From assembly GCF_042646085.1 (NCBI RefSeq), contig NZ_JBHRSZ010000002.1, positions 1-64,000 of the forward strand: a DNA stretch of 64,000 nucleotides, given 5' to 3'. The position numbers and the translations under genes were made by a program. Below the pieces are notes generated by a model that was not told where the DNA came from, searched no databases, and worked only from the letters and a program-made list of their open reading frames with translations. The DNA is from Litoribrevibacter euphylliae (GTDB taxonomy: Bacteria; Pseudomonadota; Gammaproteobacteria; Pseudomonadales; Litoribrevibacteraceae). This document shows, in pieces, positions 18,096 through 27,287 of this stretch; within the stretch, counting starts at the first letter, position 1; the number at the start of each line of letters is the position of its first letter.

Positions 18096-18854
18096 ATGAG
18101 TGACTATAAAAACGATCAAAAATTAAAACCGTTAGTGGGCGTTGTCAGTGATGTTCAAATCATTGGCCCACATATGTTTCATACCTCGGGCGACAAATAC
18201 CTTCGTGCGCTCTCCCAAGCAGCTGACGTCATTCCCGTCATCATTCCTTGTCTTCAAGATGATCAAGATATCAAACAGTGGACTCAACGCCTCGATGGTG
18301 TTTTTCTGACTGGTGCCTACTCTATGGTCGATCCGAAACACTATGGCGAAGACAAAATCGATAAGCCGTACGATTACGATTCACAACGCGATGCATTAAG
18401 TTTCCAGTTGATTCGTTCCATCATTGAAGCAAACCTGCCTTTACTGGGAGTTTGTCGAGGTCTTCAAGACATCAACGTCACCATGGGCGGTTCTTTGTAT
18501 CAAGCCGTTCAGGAAGTCCCGGGTAACAACGATCATCGTGAAGATAAAGAGCAGCCGTTAGAGGTGCAATACAGTGACGTCCACAACGTCAATGTCACTC
18601 AAAATGGTTTGCTGCATAAGATTACCGGCCGTACGCAGATCAAAGTTAATTCCCTTCACTCACAAGGCATTCATCAGGTTGGTGAAGGGTTAACCGTCGA
18701 AGCAAGAGCCGATGATAATTTAGTCGAAGCAATCAGTATTGATCAGATGAAGTTCGGGCTTGCAGTGCAATGGCATCCTGAATGGAAAGTAGCTGAGAAC
18801 CCAATTCAACGAACGATTTTTGAAGCCTTTGGCAAAGCGTGCCGCGCACAGTAG
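18096..18854 (+). CDS. puuD: gamma-glutamyl-gamma-aminobutyrate hydrolase (class I glutamine amidotransferase-like)
   Basis: 252 aa; releases GABA (or the equivalent product) from its gamma-glutamyl conjugate at the end of the Puu pathway. The catalytic triad is visible: cysteine in LLGVCRGLQDINV near residue 118 and His/Glu in VQWHPEW near residue 228. It opens the plus-strand operon puuD-puuA-spuC-potFGHI-speB, matching spuA of the Pseudomonas spuABCDEFGH order. The upstream region carries the candidate operator cluster. Confidence 0.93.
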   Translation: MSDYKNDQKLKPLVGVVSDVQIIGPHMFHTSGDKYLRALSQAADVIPVIIPCLQDDQDIKQWTQRLDGVFLTGAYSMVDPKHYGEDKIDKPYDYDSQRDALSFQLIRSIIEANLPLLGVCRGLQDINVTMGGSLYQAVQEVPGNNDHREDKEQPLEVQYSDVHNVNVTQNGLLHKITGRTQIKVNSLHSQGIHQVGEGLTVEARADDNLVEAISIDQMKFGLAVQWHPEWKVAENPIQRTIFEAFGKACRAQ

Positions 18855-18881
18855 CCAATAAGAGGTATAAAGAGTACTCGC

Positions 18882-20234
18882 ATGAAAAACATAACGAAGT
18901 GGCTTAACGACAATAAAATAACAGAAGTTGAGTGTATTACCTCGGATCAAACGGGAATCGCCCGAGGAAAGATCATGCCAACGTCGAAGTTCATTGCAGA
19001 AGGCGGTATTCGTCTGCCGGAAAGCGTATTATTACAAACCGCAACCGGTGACTACCCAGACGAAGAGCTCTATTACAGCCTACTCGACCCCGCTGACATC
19101 GACATGGTATTGAAGCCCGATGAAAACGCCATGTTTACTGTACCTTGGGCACAGGAACCTTCCGCTCAGGCTATCCATGATTGTTATGACGCCATGGGCA
19201 ATCTGATTGAGCTGGCGCCTCGTGCGGTGCTGAAAAAAGTCCTTTCTTTATATAGCGCCAAAGGCTGGCAACCGATTGTTGCGCCAGAAGTTGAGTTCTA
19301 TCTGACAAAACGTTGTACCGATCCAGACTTACCACTCGAACCACCGGTGGGTCGTTCCGGTCGTCAAGAAAGCGGACGCCAATCTTTCAGCATTGATGCC
19401 GCAAACGAATTCGACCCGATCATTGAAGACATCTATGACTGGTGTGAAGACATGGGGCTCGACATTGATACCGTGATTCATGAAGAAGGTGCGGCACAAT
19501 TAGAGTTTAACTTCCGACACGGCGATGCACTCAAACTTGCGGATCAGGTCTTTGTCTTTAAACGCACCGTCCGCGAAGCGGCATTGAAGCATAAGATAGG
19601 CGCCACCTTTATGGCCAAACCTATCTCCGGTGAACCAGGCAGCTCAATGCACATTCACCAATCGCTGACTGACCTTAAAACCGGTAACAACCTCTTCTCT
19701 AATTCTGACGGCTCCGCATCTACTCTCTTCTTAAATTACATCGCCGGTCTTCAAACCTACATTCCACAGATGATGCCGATCTTCGCGCCAAACGTGAACA
19801 GCTATCGACGCTACCTTCCGGGAGCGGATGGCAATGCGCCAGTAAACATTGATTGGGGTGAAGAAAACCGAACGGTTGGGTTACGCGTGCCTTCGGCAGC
19901 GCCCAATGCGCGACGCGTGGAGAATCGTTTACCGGGTGCCGACACCAACCCGTATCTGGTATTGGCAGGCAACCTTCTGTGCGGTTACCTAGGCATCGTG
20001 AATGACCTAAAACCAAGAAAACCGGTGCAAGGTCGTTCAGGCAACGAAGCAGACGACAGCATGCCATTTAACTTGGAAGCAGCACTGGATGCGATGGACG
20101 AATGTCAGGAAATCCGCGAAATACTCGGCGACCAATTCGTCGATGGTTTCATCGGTACTCGTCGCGCCGAATACGAAGGCTTTAAGCGAGTGATCAGTTC
20201 TTGGGAACGTGAGTACCTGTTAAGTGCAGTGTGA
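18882..20234 (+). CDS. puuA: gamma-glutamylputrescine synthetase-like (glutamine synthetase family)
   Basis: 450 aa; ATP-dependent glutamylation of putrescine or related polyamines, the first step of the gamma-glutamyl route (PuuA/SpuB). Glutamine synthetase blocks: EVEFYLTKRC, GAAQLEFNFRHGD, GSSMHIHQSL, PNVNSYRRYLPGADGNAPVNIDWG and RVENRLPGADTNPYLV. It starts 27 bp after puuD and AGAGG precedes the ATG, so the two are co-transcribed. It is a paralogue of the 14793-16244 gene; the pair may divide polyamine substrates, as proposed for the several Pseudomonas enzymes. Confidence 0.92.
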   Translation: MKNITKWLNDNKITEVECITSDQTGIARGKIMPTSKFIAEGGIRLPESVLLQTATGDYPDEELYYSLLDPADIDMVLKPDENAMFTVPWAQEPSAQAIHDCYDAMGNLIELAPRAVLKKVLSLYSAKGWQPIVAPEVEFYLTKRCTDPDLPLEPPVGRSGRQESGRQSFSIDAANEFDPIIEDIYDWCEDMGLDIDTVIHEEGAAQLEFNFRHGDALKLADQVFVFKRTVREAALKHKIGATFMAKPISGEPGSSMHIHQSLTDLKTGNNLFSNSDGSASTLFLNYIAGLQTYIPQMMPIFAPNVNSYRRYLPGADGNAPVNIDWGEENRTVGLRVPSAAPNARRVENRLPGADTNPYLVLAGNLLCGYLGIVNDLKPRKPVQGRSGNEADDSMPFNLEAALDAMDECQEIREILGDQFVDGFIGTRRAEYEGFKRVISSWEREYLLSAV

Positions 20235-20319
20235 TGAGTTTTTAAACTCAGCACATCGCTCCCCGAACCGAAATAAACATAACAATTCATAAACCGAGCA
20301 GTGAGTTAAAAGTGATAGC

Positions 20320-21744
20320 ATGAACTCAGTAAATGAATCAGTGAAAAACGACGCCACGACCGACCAAGCGTCGGCTCAGAACTCAGTGGAAGGTCAATCT
20401 CAGATTCAACAGGATGCCAGTAATCACATTCTTCATCCCTTTGTTGATAATCACGCCCTGAAAAACAAGGGGGCGCGGATTATGTCCAAAGCGGATGGGG
20501 TTTACGTGTGGGACGATCAAGGAAAACGCTATTTGGATGCCTTCGCAGGCCTATGGTGCGTCAACTTAGGTTACGGACGAAAAGAGCTGATTGACGCCGC
20601 CTCCAAGCAAATGGCCACCCTTCCTTACTACAACTTATTCTTTAACACGTCGACCCCATCAACAGTACAGCTTGCTAAAGCCATTGCCGAAATCGCACCC
20701 GATCACATGAACAATGTGTTCTTTACGGGATCTGGCAGCGAAGCCAACGATACTGTGTTCCGCATGGTTCGTCGTTATTGGGATGTCAAAGGTCAGCCGA
20801 ACAAGAAGATCTTCATCGGTCGACACAATGGCTATCACGGCTCCACCGTTGCCGGCACCAGTTTAGGCGGCATGAAGCCCATGCACAAACAAGGCGACCT
20901 TCCGATCCAAGGCATTGAACACATTCGTCAACCTTATTGGTTCGATGAAGGTGGCGATCTGTCCCCGGATACCTTTGGTTTAATTGCTGCAAACGCACTC
21001 GAAGAAAAGATTCTCGAAGTGGGCGCTGACAATGTCGCGGCCTTTATCGCTGAACCGATTCAAGGTGCTGGAGGAGTGATCATTCCACCCGCGACTTATT
21101 GGCCTGAAATCCAGCGCATCACCAACAAATACGACATTCTGCTGGTCGTCGACGAAGTGATTTGTGGCTTTGGTCGAACAGGCAATTGGTTTGGTTGTGA
21201 CACGCTCAAGATCAAGGCCGACTTGATGCCAATCGCTAAAGGCTTATCTTCTGGCTATTTACCCATTGGTGGCGTGATCATTTCTGATCGCGTGGCGGAT
21301 GTATTGAAGTCGGAAGAAAGCGGTGACTTCCTGCACGGTTTCACCTATTCCGGTCATCCAACCTGCGCTGCCGTAGCGCTGGAAAATATTCGAATCCTGA
21401 AAGATGAAAAAGTCATCGAGAACATTCAACAACAAACCGGCCCTTATTTGGCGGAACAACTTCAAACGCTGGCGGATCATCCGCTGGTAGGTGAAGTAAG
21501 AACGCTGGGCATGCTCGGTGCCATTGAATTGGTTCAAGACAAAGCCACACGTACGCGTTATCCGGGCGATGGCAAAGTCGGCGGCATCTGCCGCGATCAC
21601 GCCTTAGATCAAGGTCTGATCCTAAGAGCGACCGGCGATACCATGCTGTTATCTCCTCCATTAGTCATTACCAAAGAAGAAATCGATAAAGTCATCGAAA
21701 TGACTAAAAATGCACTGGATAAGACATTGAAAGATATGCAATAA
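20320..21744 (+). CDS. spuC: putrescine/polyamine:pyruvate aminotransferase (class III)
   Basis: 474 aa PLP enzyme that moves the amino group of putrescine or another diamine to pyruvate. Visible: VWDDQGKRYLDAFAGLWCVNLGYGR near the start, FFTGSGSEANDTVFRMVRRYW, the aspartate in LLVVDEVICGFGRTG and the PLP lysine in PIAKGLSSGYLPIGGV. The N-terminus has an unusual Gln/Ser-rich leader of about 40 residues before the fold begins at HILHPFVDNHALKNKG; a later start cannot be excluded. It lies third in the operon, the place of spuC in Pseudomonas. Confidence 0.9.
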   Translation: MNSVNESVKNDATTDQASAQNSVEGQSQIQQDASNHILHPFVDNHALKNKGARIMSKADGVYVWDDQGKRYLDAFAGLWCVNLGYGRKELIDAASKQMATLPYYNLFFNTSTPSTVQLAKAIAEIAPDHMNNVFFTGSGSEANDTVFRMVRRYWDVKGQPNKKIFIGRHNGYHGSTVAGTSLGGMKPMHKQGDLPIQGIEHIRQPYWFDEGGDLSPDTFGLIAANALEEKILEVGADNVAAFIAEPIQGAGGVIIPPATYWPEIQRITNKYDILLVVDEVICGFGRTGNWFGCDTLKIKADLMPIAKGLSSGYLPIGGVIISDRVADVLKSEESGDFLHGFTYSGHPTCAAVALENIRILKDEKVIENIQQQTGPYLAEQLQTLADHPLVGEVRTLGMLGAIELVQDKATRTRYPGDGKVGGICRDHALDQGLILRATGDTMLLSPPLVITKEEIDKVIEMTKNALDKTLKDMQ

Positions 21745-21778
21745 ATAGCGTTATTGATATAACACGTTTTAAATCCTT

Positions 21779-21803
21779 CAAAGGCTGTCACCACCAGCCT
21801 TTG
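21779..21803 (+). terminator. intercistronic hairpin between spuC and potF
   Basis: Perfect 9-bp stem CAAAGGCTG-tcaccac-CAGCCTTTG without a strong T run. It probably works as an attenuator or as a 3'-end barrier that lets the binding-protein mRNA accumulate separately, rather than as a full terminator. Confidence 0.5.
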
Positions 21804-21858
21804 ATAACAATAAAAAAAGCGATCACTACAATTATTTCCATTAGGAAGAGGAATCACC

Positions 21859-22965
21859 ATGAAAGTAATAACCAACACACTTAAAGGAGCAGCACTGGCA
21901 ACCGCCGTAGCAGGTACGCTATCAGCTACCAGTGCCTTTGCCGCAGAAAAAACCGTCAAGATCTACAACTGGTCGGACTACATTGCGGAAGATACGATTC
22001 CTAAATTCCAGGAATCAACGTCGATTAAAGTCAGCTACGACGTATTCGATTCCAACGAAGTTCTGGAAGCCAAAGTGCTTTCCGGTCAATCGGGTTATGA
22101 CATTGTGGTACCAACCTCAGATTATTTGGCTCGCCACATCAAAGCTGGCGCTTACCAGAAACTGGACAAGTCCAAGATTCCTAATTGGAAAAACCTTGAT
22201 CCAGAGCTCATGAAAAACCTCGAAAACTACGATCCAAGTAATGAATACGGCGTTCCTTATCAGTGGGGCACCACAGGTATCGGTTACAACGTCGCCAAAG
22301 TGACCGAAGTATTAGGTGAAGACGCCCCTGTCGACAGTTGGGATTTACTGTTCGACCCTAAACACACTGCAAAACTAAAGTCGTGTGGCATTGCCATTCT
22401 TGATTCAGGAAGTGAAGTATTGCCTCTGGCCCTTCAGTATCTAGGCCTGGATCCGAACAGTAAAAAAGCGGGTGACTATAAAAAAGCACAAGAGTTGATG
22501 CTCAAAATCCGTGACGATGTCACCTACTTCCACAGCTCTCGCTATATTTCTGATCTCGCCAATGGCGACATCTGTGTGGCAATCGGTTGGTCCGGCGATG
22601 TTTTCCAAGCTGCAGCCCGTGCGGAAGAAGCTGAAAACGGCGTTGAAGTTGGCTACAGCATTCCAAAAGAAGGCACGGCAATGTGGGCTGACATGATGGC
22701 CATTCCCAAAGATTCAAACAATGTCGAAGAAGCCCATGCCTGGATCAACTATGTTTTGGAACCTAAACCTGGGGCCGACATTACTAACTACGTTTGGTAT
22801 GGCAGCCCTAACCTAGCCTCGAAAGAATTCATCGACCCTGAAATTCTGGAACACCCAGGTATCTACCCACCAGCCGGTACGAAACTGTTCACCTTCGAAG
22901 TTCTGCCTCAGAAAATCGAGCGTGTGATGAACCGTACTTGGACGGCAATCAAAACCGGAAGTTAA
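21859..22965 (+). CDS. potF: polyamine ABC transporter periplasmic binding protein
   Basis: 368 aa; captures putrescine or spermidine in the periplasm (PotF/SpuD/SpuE family). A signal peptide ends LSATSAFA, followed by the family start EKTVKIYNWSDYIAEDTIPKF. Further marks are GYDIVVPTSDYLARHI, the PYQWGTTGIGYN segment and C-terminal RVMNRTWTAIKTGS. AGGAAGAGG precedes the ATG. Only one binding protein is present where Pseudomonas has SpuD and SpuE, so its specificity (putrescine or spermidine) is open. It is followed by a GC hairpin (23030-23064) and then potG. Confidence 0.94.
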   Translation: MKVITNTLKGAALATAVAGTLSATSAFAAEKTVKIYNWSDYIAEDTIPKFQESTSIKVSYDVFDSNEVLEAKVLSGQSGYDIVVPTSDYLARHIKAGAYQKLDKSKIPNWKNLDPELMKNLENYDPSNEYGVPYQWGTTGIGYNVAKVTEVLGEDAPVDSWDLLFDPKHTAKLKSCGIAILDSGSEVLPLALQYLGLDPNSKKAGDYKKAQELMLKIRDDVTYFHSSRYISDLANGDICVAIGWSGDVFQAAARAEEAENGVEVGYSIPKEGTAMWADMMAIPKDSNNVEEAHAWINYVLEPKPGADITNYVWYGSPNLASKEFIDPEILEHPGIYPPAGTKLFTFEVLPQKIERVMNRTWTAIKTGS

Positions 22966-23112
22966 TAAGACTTGAGTGAAACTGTATCCCTCATCAGCCT
23001 CACTCACGCTTATGATTAGTTATTAATTCGCGCTGCCTGGATCATTGAAGTCTCCCGGTAGCGCAGATTCAAAGACTTCACCAAATTCCTCACAACGATA
23101 CACGAGGCATTT

Positions 23113-24324
23113 ATGTCTTCTGCGGTAGATACGAACAACTCAAACGGAGCGAATGGCAATCACAGCCACACGAATGGAAGCGTGTCTCCAAACGGTAATG
23201 GCAAAGCAGGTAATGGAAAGACACCTCGCTCAACGCAGGAAGTATTGCTTTCCATTAAGAACATCACTAAATACTACGAAGAAGCCCTGGCGGTTGATAA
23301 CGTCAGCCTAGACATTTATAAGGGCGAGATTTTTGCTTTATTAGGTGCGTCTGGTTCGGGTAAATCCACATTACTCAGAATGTTGTCCGGTTTTGAAAAA
23401 CCGACGTCAGGACAAATTTGTTTAGGCAATGACGACATCAGTTTCATGCCGCCCAATGAGCGTCCATTTAATATGATGTTCCAGTCCTATGCCCTGTTCC
23501 CTCATATGAGTGTTGAAAAGAACATTGCCTTTGGTTTGAAACAAGATGGTATGCCCAAAGGTGAAATCGCTGATCGTGTCAGCGAAATGCTGAAACTGGT
23601 GCACATGGAAAAGTTTGCGCATCGCAAGCCGCATCAGCTGTCGGGCGGTCAGCGCCAACGTGTTGCCCTCGCTCGTTCGTTGGCAAAACATCCAAAGCTA
23701 TTGCTATTAGATGAACCCATGGGCGCTCTGGATAAAAAGCTCCGTACCGAAATGCAGTTGGAAGTGGTCGACATCATCGAACGTGTGGGTGTGACCTGCG
23801 TGATGGTAACGCACGATCAAGAAGAAGCCATGACCATGGCCGATCGCATCGCCATTATGGACGAAGGTTTCATTCAGCAAATTGGTTCGCCCATCGATGT
23901 TTACGAAAGTCCGCAAAATCGTATGGTGGCCGAGTTCATTGGTTCGGTGAACATCTTTGAATCTGACATTGTGGTGGACGAAGAAGACCACATGAAGCTG
24001 TGTTCTCCGTCTCTCGACTCACAAATCTATGTGGGACGTGGTGTGTCTACGGGCATCGACGAAAAGACCATGTTGTTTGCTCTTCGCCCGGAAAAAACCT
24101 TCTTATCAAAGGCCAAACCAAGCCAGGAATGCAACTGGTCGTGCGGCCGTGTGGATGACATCGCCTATCTGGGTGGTCATACGGTTTACTATGTGGAACT
24201 GAAAGACGGCAAAGTCATTCAATGCTTCTTAGCGAACACCGAACGTCGTGCTGAACGCCCTCAGTGGAACGACCAAGTCTATGTCTACTGGACCGAAGAT
24301 GCGGGCATGGTGATGCGCTTATGA
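23113..24324 (+). CDS. potG: polyamine ABC transporter ATP-binding protein
   Basis: 403 aa ATPase of the polyamine importer. Walker A GASGSGKST near residue 80, signature LSGGQRQRVALARS, Walker B LLLLDEPMGALD, switch histidine in VMVTHDQEEAMTMAD, then a C-terminal TOBE-type domain (LFALRPEKTFLS). The first 35 residues are an Asn/Gly/Ser-rich tail (NSNGANGNHSHTNGS) outside the conserved fold. The stop overlaps the potH start by 4 bp (ATGA), so translation is coupled. Confidence 0.95.
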   Translation: MSSAVDTNNSNGANGNHSHTNGSVSPNGNGKAGNGKTPRSTQEVLLSIKNITKYYEEALAVDNVSLDIYKGEIFALLGASGSGKSTLLRMLSGFEKPTSGQICLGNDDISFMPPNERPFNMMFQSYALFPHMSVEKNIAFGLKQDGMPKGEIADRVSEMLKLVHMEKFAHRKPHQLSGGQRQRVALARSLAKHPKLLLLDEPMGALDKKLRTEMQLEVVDIIERVGVTCVMVTHDQEEAMTMADRIAIMDEGFIQQIGSPIDVYESPQNRMVAEFIGSVNIFESDIVVDEEDHMKLCSPSLDSQIYVGRGVSTGIDEKTMLFALRPEKTFLSKAKPSQECNWSCGRVDDIAYLGGHTVYYVELKDGKVIQCFLANTERRAERPQWNDQVYVYWTEDAGMVMRL

Positions 24325-25235
24325 ACATCAAACAATCCATCCAAAGGCTTCCACAAAAGCTGCCTAAAGGTCGGCACTGGGTAATCTCAGCGCCTTATTT
24401 ATGGTTGTTAATCTTCTTCATTTTGCCTTTCTTTTTCGTGGGCAAAATTTCGGTCTCTGAGGCGGAATTAGCCATTCCTCCTTACACTCCGATGTTTTCG
24501 TGGGAAGAAAACCAACTCAACGTGACCTTCAATTTTGGTAACTACCTTTGGTTACTCGAAGACCCGATTTACGTTCAAGCCTATTGGAACTCCATCAAGA
24601 TGGCGTTCTGGTCGACCGTATTTTGTCTCTTGATTGGCTTTCCGATGGCCTACGCCATTGCCAAAGCGCCGAAAGAACAACAAGCAGTGTGGTTGCTGTT
24701 GGTGCTTTTACCAAGCTGGACATCCTTCCTGATCCGAGTGTACGCCTGGATGGGGTTACTCAAGAACAATGGTCTGATTAACAGCGGTTTAATGTGGCTG
24801 GGCATCATCGACGATCCGATTCAGATGATTAATACCAACTTTGCGGTGTATCTCGGCATTGTCTATTCCTATCTGCCATTTATGGTGCTTCCGCTCTATG
24901 CAAACTTGGTGAAGCATGACGATACGCTATTGGAAGCGGCCAGTGATTTGGGCGCAAACAAGCTGACCTGTTTCTTCAAGATCACGCTGCCTTTGTCATT
25001 CAACGGCATTGTCGCGGGTTCCATGTTGGTGTTCATTCCTGTTGTCGGTGAATACGTGATTCCTGAATTACTTGGCGGTACGGAAACCATCATGATCGGT
25101 AAAGTGCTCTGGCAGGAATTCTTCAATAATCGTGACTGGCCTGTGGCCTCGGCATTAGCTGTAATCATGATTGCGATTCTGATCATACCGATTACCTTAT
25201 TCCACCGTTATCAGAATAAGGAGGTGGGCCAATGA
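24321..25235 (+). CDS. potH: polyamine ABC transporter permease
   Basis: 304 aa inner-membrane permease with about six spans. The EAA loop coupling to the ATPase is visible (LLEAASDLGANKLTCFFKITLPLS). ATG 24321 overlaps the potG stop and is preferred to an in-frame start at 24264, which lies inside potG. Partner of PotI; the stop again overlaps the next start (ATGA at 25232). Confidence 0.93.
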   Translation: MNIKQSIQRLPQKLPKGRHWVISAPYLWLLIFFILPFFFVGKISVSEAELAIPPYTPMFSWEENQLNVTFNFGNYLWLLEDPIYVQAYWNSIKMAFWSTVFCLLIGFPMAYAIAKAPKEQQAVWLLLVLLPSWTSFLIRVYAWMGLLKNNGLINSGLMWLGIIDDPIQMINTNFAVYLGIVYSYLPFMVLPLYANLVKHDDTLLEAASDLGANKLTCFFKITLPLSFNGIVAGSMLVFIPVVGEYVIPELLGGTETIMIGKVLWQEFFNNRDWPVASALAVIMIAILIIPITLFHRYQNKEVGQ

Positions 25236-26101
25236 CAACCTCAACTGACAAGCGCGGGTCATTTAGCTTTAGTTCGTTTAGCTTCACGACCTTTAGTTTC
25301 ACGAAATTCATGTTCTGGGCTGGCATCGCCTTCCTGTATCTGCCGATGCTGGTACTGGTGGTGTACTCCTTCAATGAAAGCCGTTTGGTAACGGTGTGGG
25401 CAGGATTCTCCACCAAGTGGTACTTCGAACTGTTTGAAGATCAGCAGATCATGAATGCGGTTTGGCGTTCCGTTGAAATCGCTTTCTTCTCTGCTACTGC
25501 AGCCGTTGCCTTGGCGATCTTTGCGTCTATCGTGATGGTTCGCATTAAACAATTCCGAACCCGAACTTTGTTCACCGGTTCCATTACCGCACCTTTGGTA
25601 ATGCCCGATGTGATTATCGGTTTGTCGATGCTGCTATTGTTCGTCGCCATGGGCCAGCACATTGGTTGGCCTGCGGAGCGAGGCATGCTTACCGTTTGGA
25701 TTGCGCACACGACCTTCTGTTTGGCCTATTCGACTGTGGTGATCAGCTCCCGTTTGATGGAAATGGATCGCAGCATCGAAGAAGCCGCGTTGGACTTAGG
25801 AGCCAACCAGCTTGAAGCCTTTGTCAAAATCACCTTGCCGATCATCTTCCCTGCAATCTTATCGGCCTGGCTACTCTCCTTCACCTTGTCACTGGACGAC
25901 GTGGTGATTGCCAGCTTCGTGACTGGCCCTGGTGCTACGACCTTGCCGATTGAAGTGTTCAGCTCGGTTCGCCTGGGTGTCACACCGAAAATCAATGCGT
26001 TAGCGACACTAATTATTCTTGCGGTGATCATCGTATCTCTCGCCACTTGGTTTGCCACCAAGCGCATTAATGATCGAATGAAGCAATCAATGGCCAACTA
26101 A
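25232..26101 (+). CDS. potI: polyamine ABC transporter permease
   Basis: 289 aa second permease of the importer, with six spans and the EAA loop EAALDLGANQLEAFVKITLP. The N-terminal cytoplasmic tail is a repetitive Ser/Phe stretch (GSFSFSSFSFTTFSFTKF) produced by a 15-bp tandem repeat in the DNA and not usual for the family. The 3' end is also duplicated: an 18-bp unit including the last codons and stop is repeated twice more behind the gene. Confidence 0.93.
   Translation: MTTSTDKRGSFSFSSFSFTTFSFTKFMFWAGIAFLYLPMLVLVVYSFNESRLVTVWAGFSTKWYFELFEDQQIMNAVWRSVEIAFFSATAAVALAIFASIVMVRIKQFRTRTLFTGSITAPLVMPDVIIGLSMLLLFVAMGQHIGWPAERGMLTVWIAHTTFCLAYSTVVISSRLMEMDRSIEEAALDLGANQLEAFVKITLPIIFPAILSAWLLSFTLSLDDVVIASFVTGPGATTLPIEVFSSVRLGVTPKINALATLIILAVIIVSLATWFATKRINDRMKQSMAN
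25265..25309. repeat. 15-bp tandem repeat in the potI 5' end
   Basis: Three units, AGCTTTAGTTCGTTT, AGCTTCACGACCTTT and AGTTTCACGAAATTC. They encode the Phe/Ser-rich N-terminal tail of the permease. Confidence 0.7.
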
Positions 26102-26142
26102 CAGCTAATGGCCCACTAACAACGAATGGGCCACTAAGGAAA
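26089..26142. repeat. 18-bp tandem repeat over the potI stop codon
   Basis: Three units: AATGGCCAACTAACAGCT, AATGGCCCACTAACAACG and AATGGGCCACTAAGGAAA. The first contains the final codons and stop of potI, and each later copy keeps a TAA in frame with it. Confidence 0.85.
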
Positions 26143-26186
26143 GGGAGTGAAACTGATCTACTTGTGAGGTTTTCACTCCCCTTTCC
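26138..26186 (+). terminator. long hairpin after potI
   Basis: GGAAAGGGAGTGAAA (26138-26152) pairs with TTTTCACTCCCCTTTCC (26170-26186), a stem of about 15 bp with no long T run. It may limit read-through from the pot genes into the ureohydrolase gene. Confidence 0.6.
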
Positions 26187-26238
26187 TGTCTGGGATTTAG
26201 TCTTGTGCCTCAACCAGTTCAAACGCAGTAGGTGACAT

Positions 26239-27207
26239 ATGAGTTCCGATTTTGATCAATACAGTAATGGTGATCTCGCGTTCACACGCGAATCGCCCTA
26301 CGGCACGGTCATTGAAGCCATGTATTCCGGCGCCACCAGTTTCATGCGCCGTAAATACACCCGAGATTTAACCGGTGTGGATGTTGCGGTGGTCGGTATT
26401 CCATATGACTTAGCAACCTCCAACCGCCCTGGTGCGAGATTTGGGCCTCGTGCCGTTCGAGCCGCGTCTACTCAGCTTTCTTGGGCCAGACCTTGGCCCT
26501 GGACGTTCGACCCGTTTAACCGTTTACACGTCATTGACTATGGCGATTGCGTGTTCGATCCCGGCAGGCCGGAAGACGTGGCGGTGGACATCGAACGCTT
26601 CATCAGTCGTTTGGTCGATAACAATGTGATTCCGTTGAGTCTCGGCGGTGACCACTTTGTGGCCTACCCCATCTTGAAAGCCTTGCATAAAAAACACGGG
26701 CCAATCTCTTTGATTCACTTTGACGCCCACACGGATACCTGGGCTGATGAAAAAGGCCGTATCGACCACGGCACCATGTTCTATCACGCCGCCAAAGAAG
26801 GCATTGTTAGTCCGTCTCATTCTGTGCAAATGGGGATTCGGACCCAGAACATGCAAACCCATGGCTACAACGTGTTTGATGCCTTGTGGCTGCATAAGCA
26901 TGGCGCGGACGAAGCCGTTGCCCGCATTCAGGAAATTGTCGGTAATAATCCCTGTTACATTACCTTCGATATTGATTTCTTAGACCCAAGTTATGCTCCT
27001 GGCACAGGGACACCCGTGTGTGGCGGATTTGATACGGCCACCGCGATCAAGATTCTTTATGGCTTAACCGGTCTGAATCTGATCGGCTGTGACGTCGTGG
27101 AAGTGGCACCACCGTATGATCACGCAGAAGTCACAGCGTTGGCGGCAGCAACCATCGCCACCAACTTACTGTGCTTATTAGCGGAAGGAAAAGAAGACCG
27201 CGTGTAG
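26239..27207 (+). CDS. speB: agmatinase / guanidinobutyrase-type ureohydrolase
   Basis: 322 aa Mn-dependent hydrolase that releases urea from a guanidino compound (agmatine to putrescine, or 4-guanidinobutyrate to GABA). Metal-ligand blocks are visible: SLGGDHFVAYPI, SLIHFDAHTDTW and ITFDIDFLDPSYAPGTGTPV. The length and the GARFGPRAVRAAS segment fit the agmatinase branch. It closes the plus-strand polyamine operon, so either substrate would feed the same pathway; which one cannot be told from sequence. It converges on the next gene. Confidence 0.9.
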   Translation: MSSDFDQYSNGDLAFTRESPYGTVIEAMYSGATSFMRRKYTRDLTGVDVAVVGIPYDLATSNRPGARFGPRAVRAASTQLSWARPWPWTFDPFNRLHVIDYGDCVFDPGRPEDVAVDIERFISRLVDNNVIPLSLGGDHFVAYPILKALHKKHGPISLIHFDAHTDTWADEKGRIDHGTMFYHAAKEGIVSPSHSVQMGIRTQNMQTHGYNVFDALWLHKHGADEAVARIQEIVGNNPCYITFDIDFLDPSYAPGTGTPVCGGFDTATAIKILYGLTGLNLIGCDVVEVAPPYDHAEVTALAAATIATNLLCLLAEGKEDRV

Positions 27208-27287
27208 TGGTTGCTAATATAAGTTAATGATAAGAATTGAGGATCAAGGCACACTTAGTCCATGTCCTCGATCCTTAGCCCCGATCC

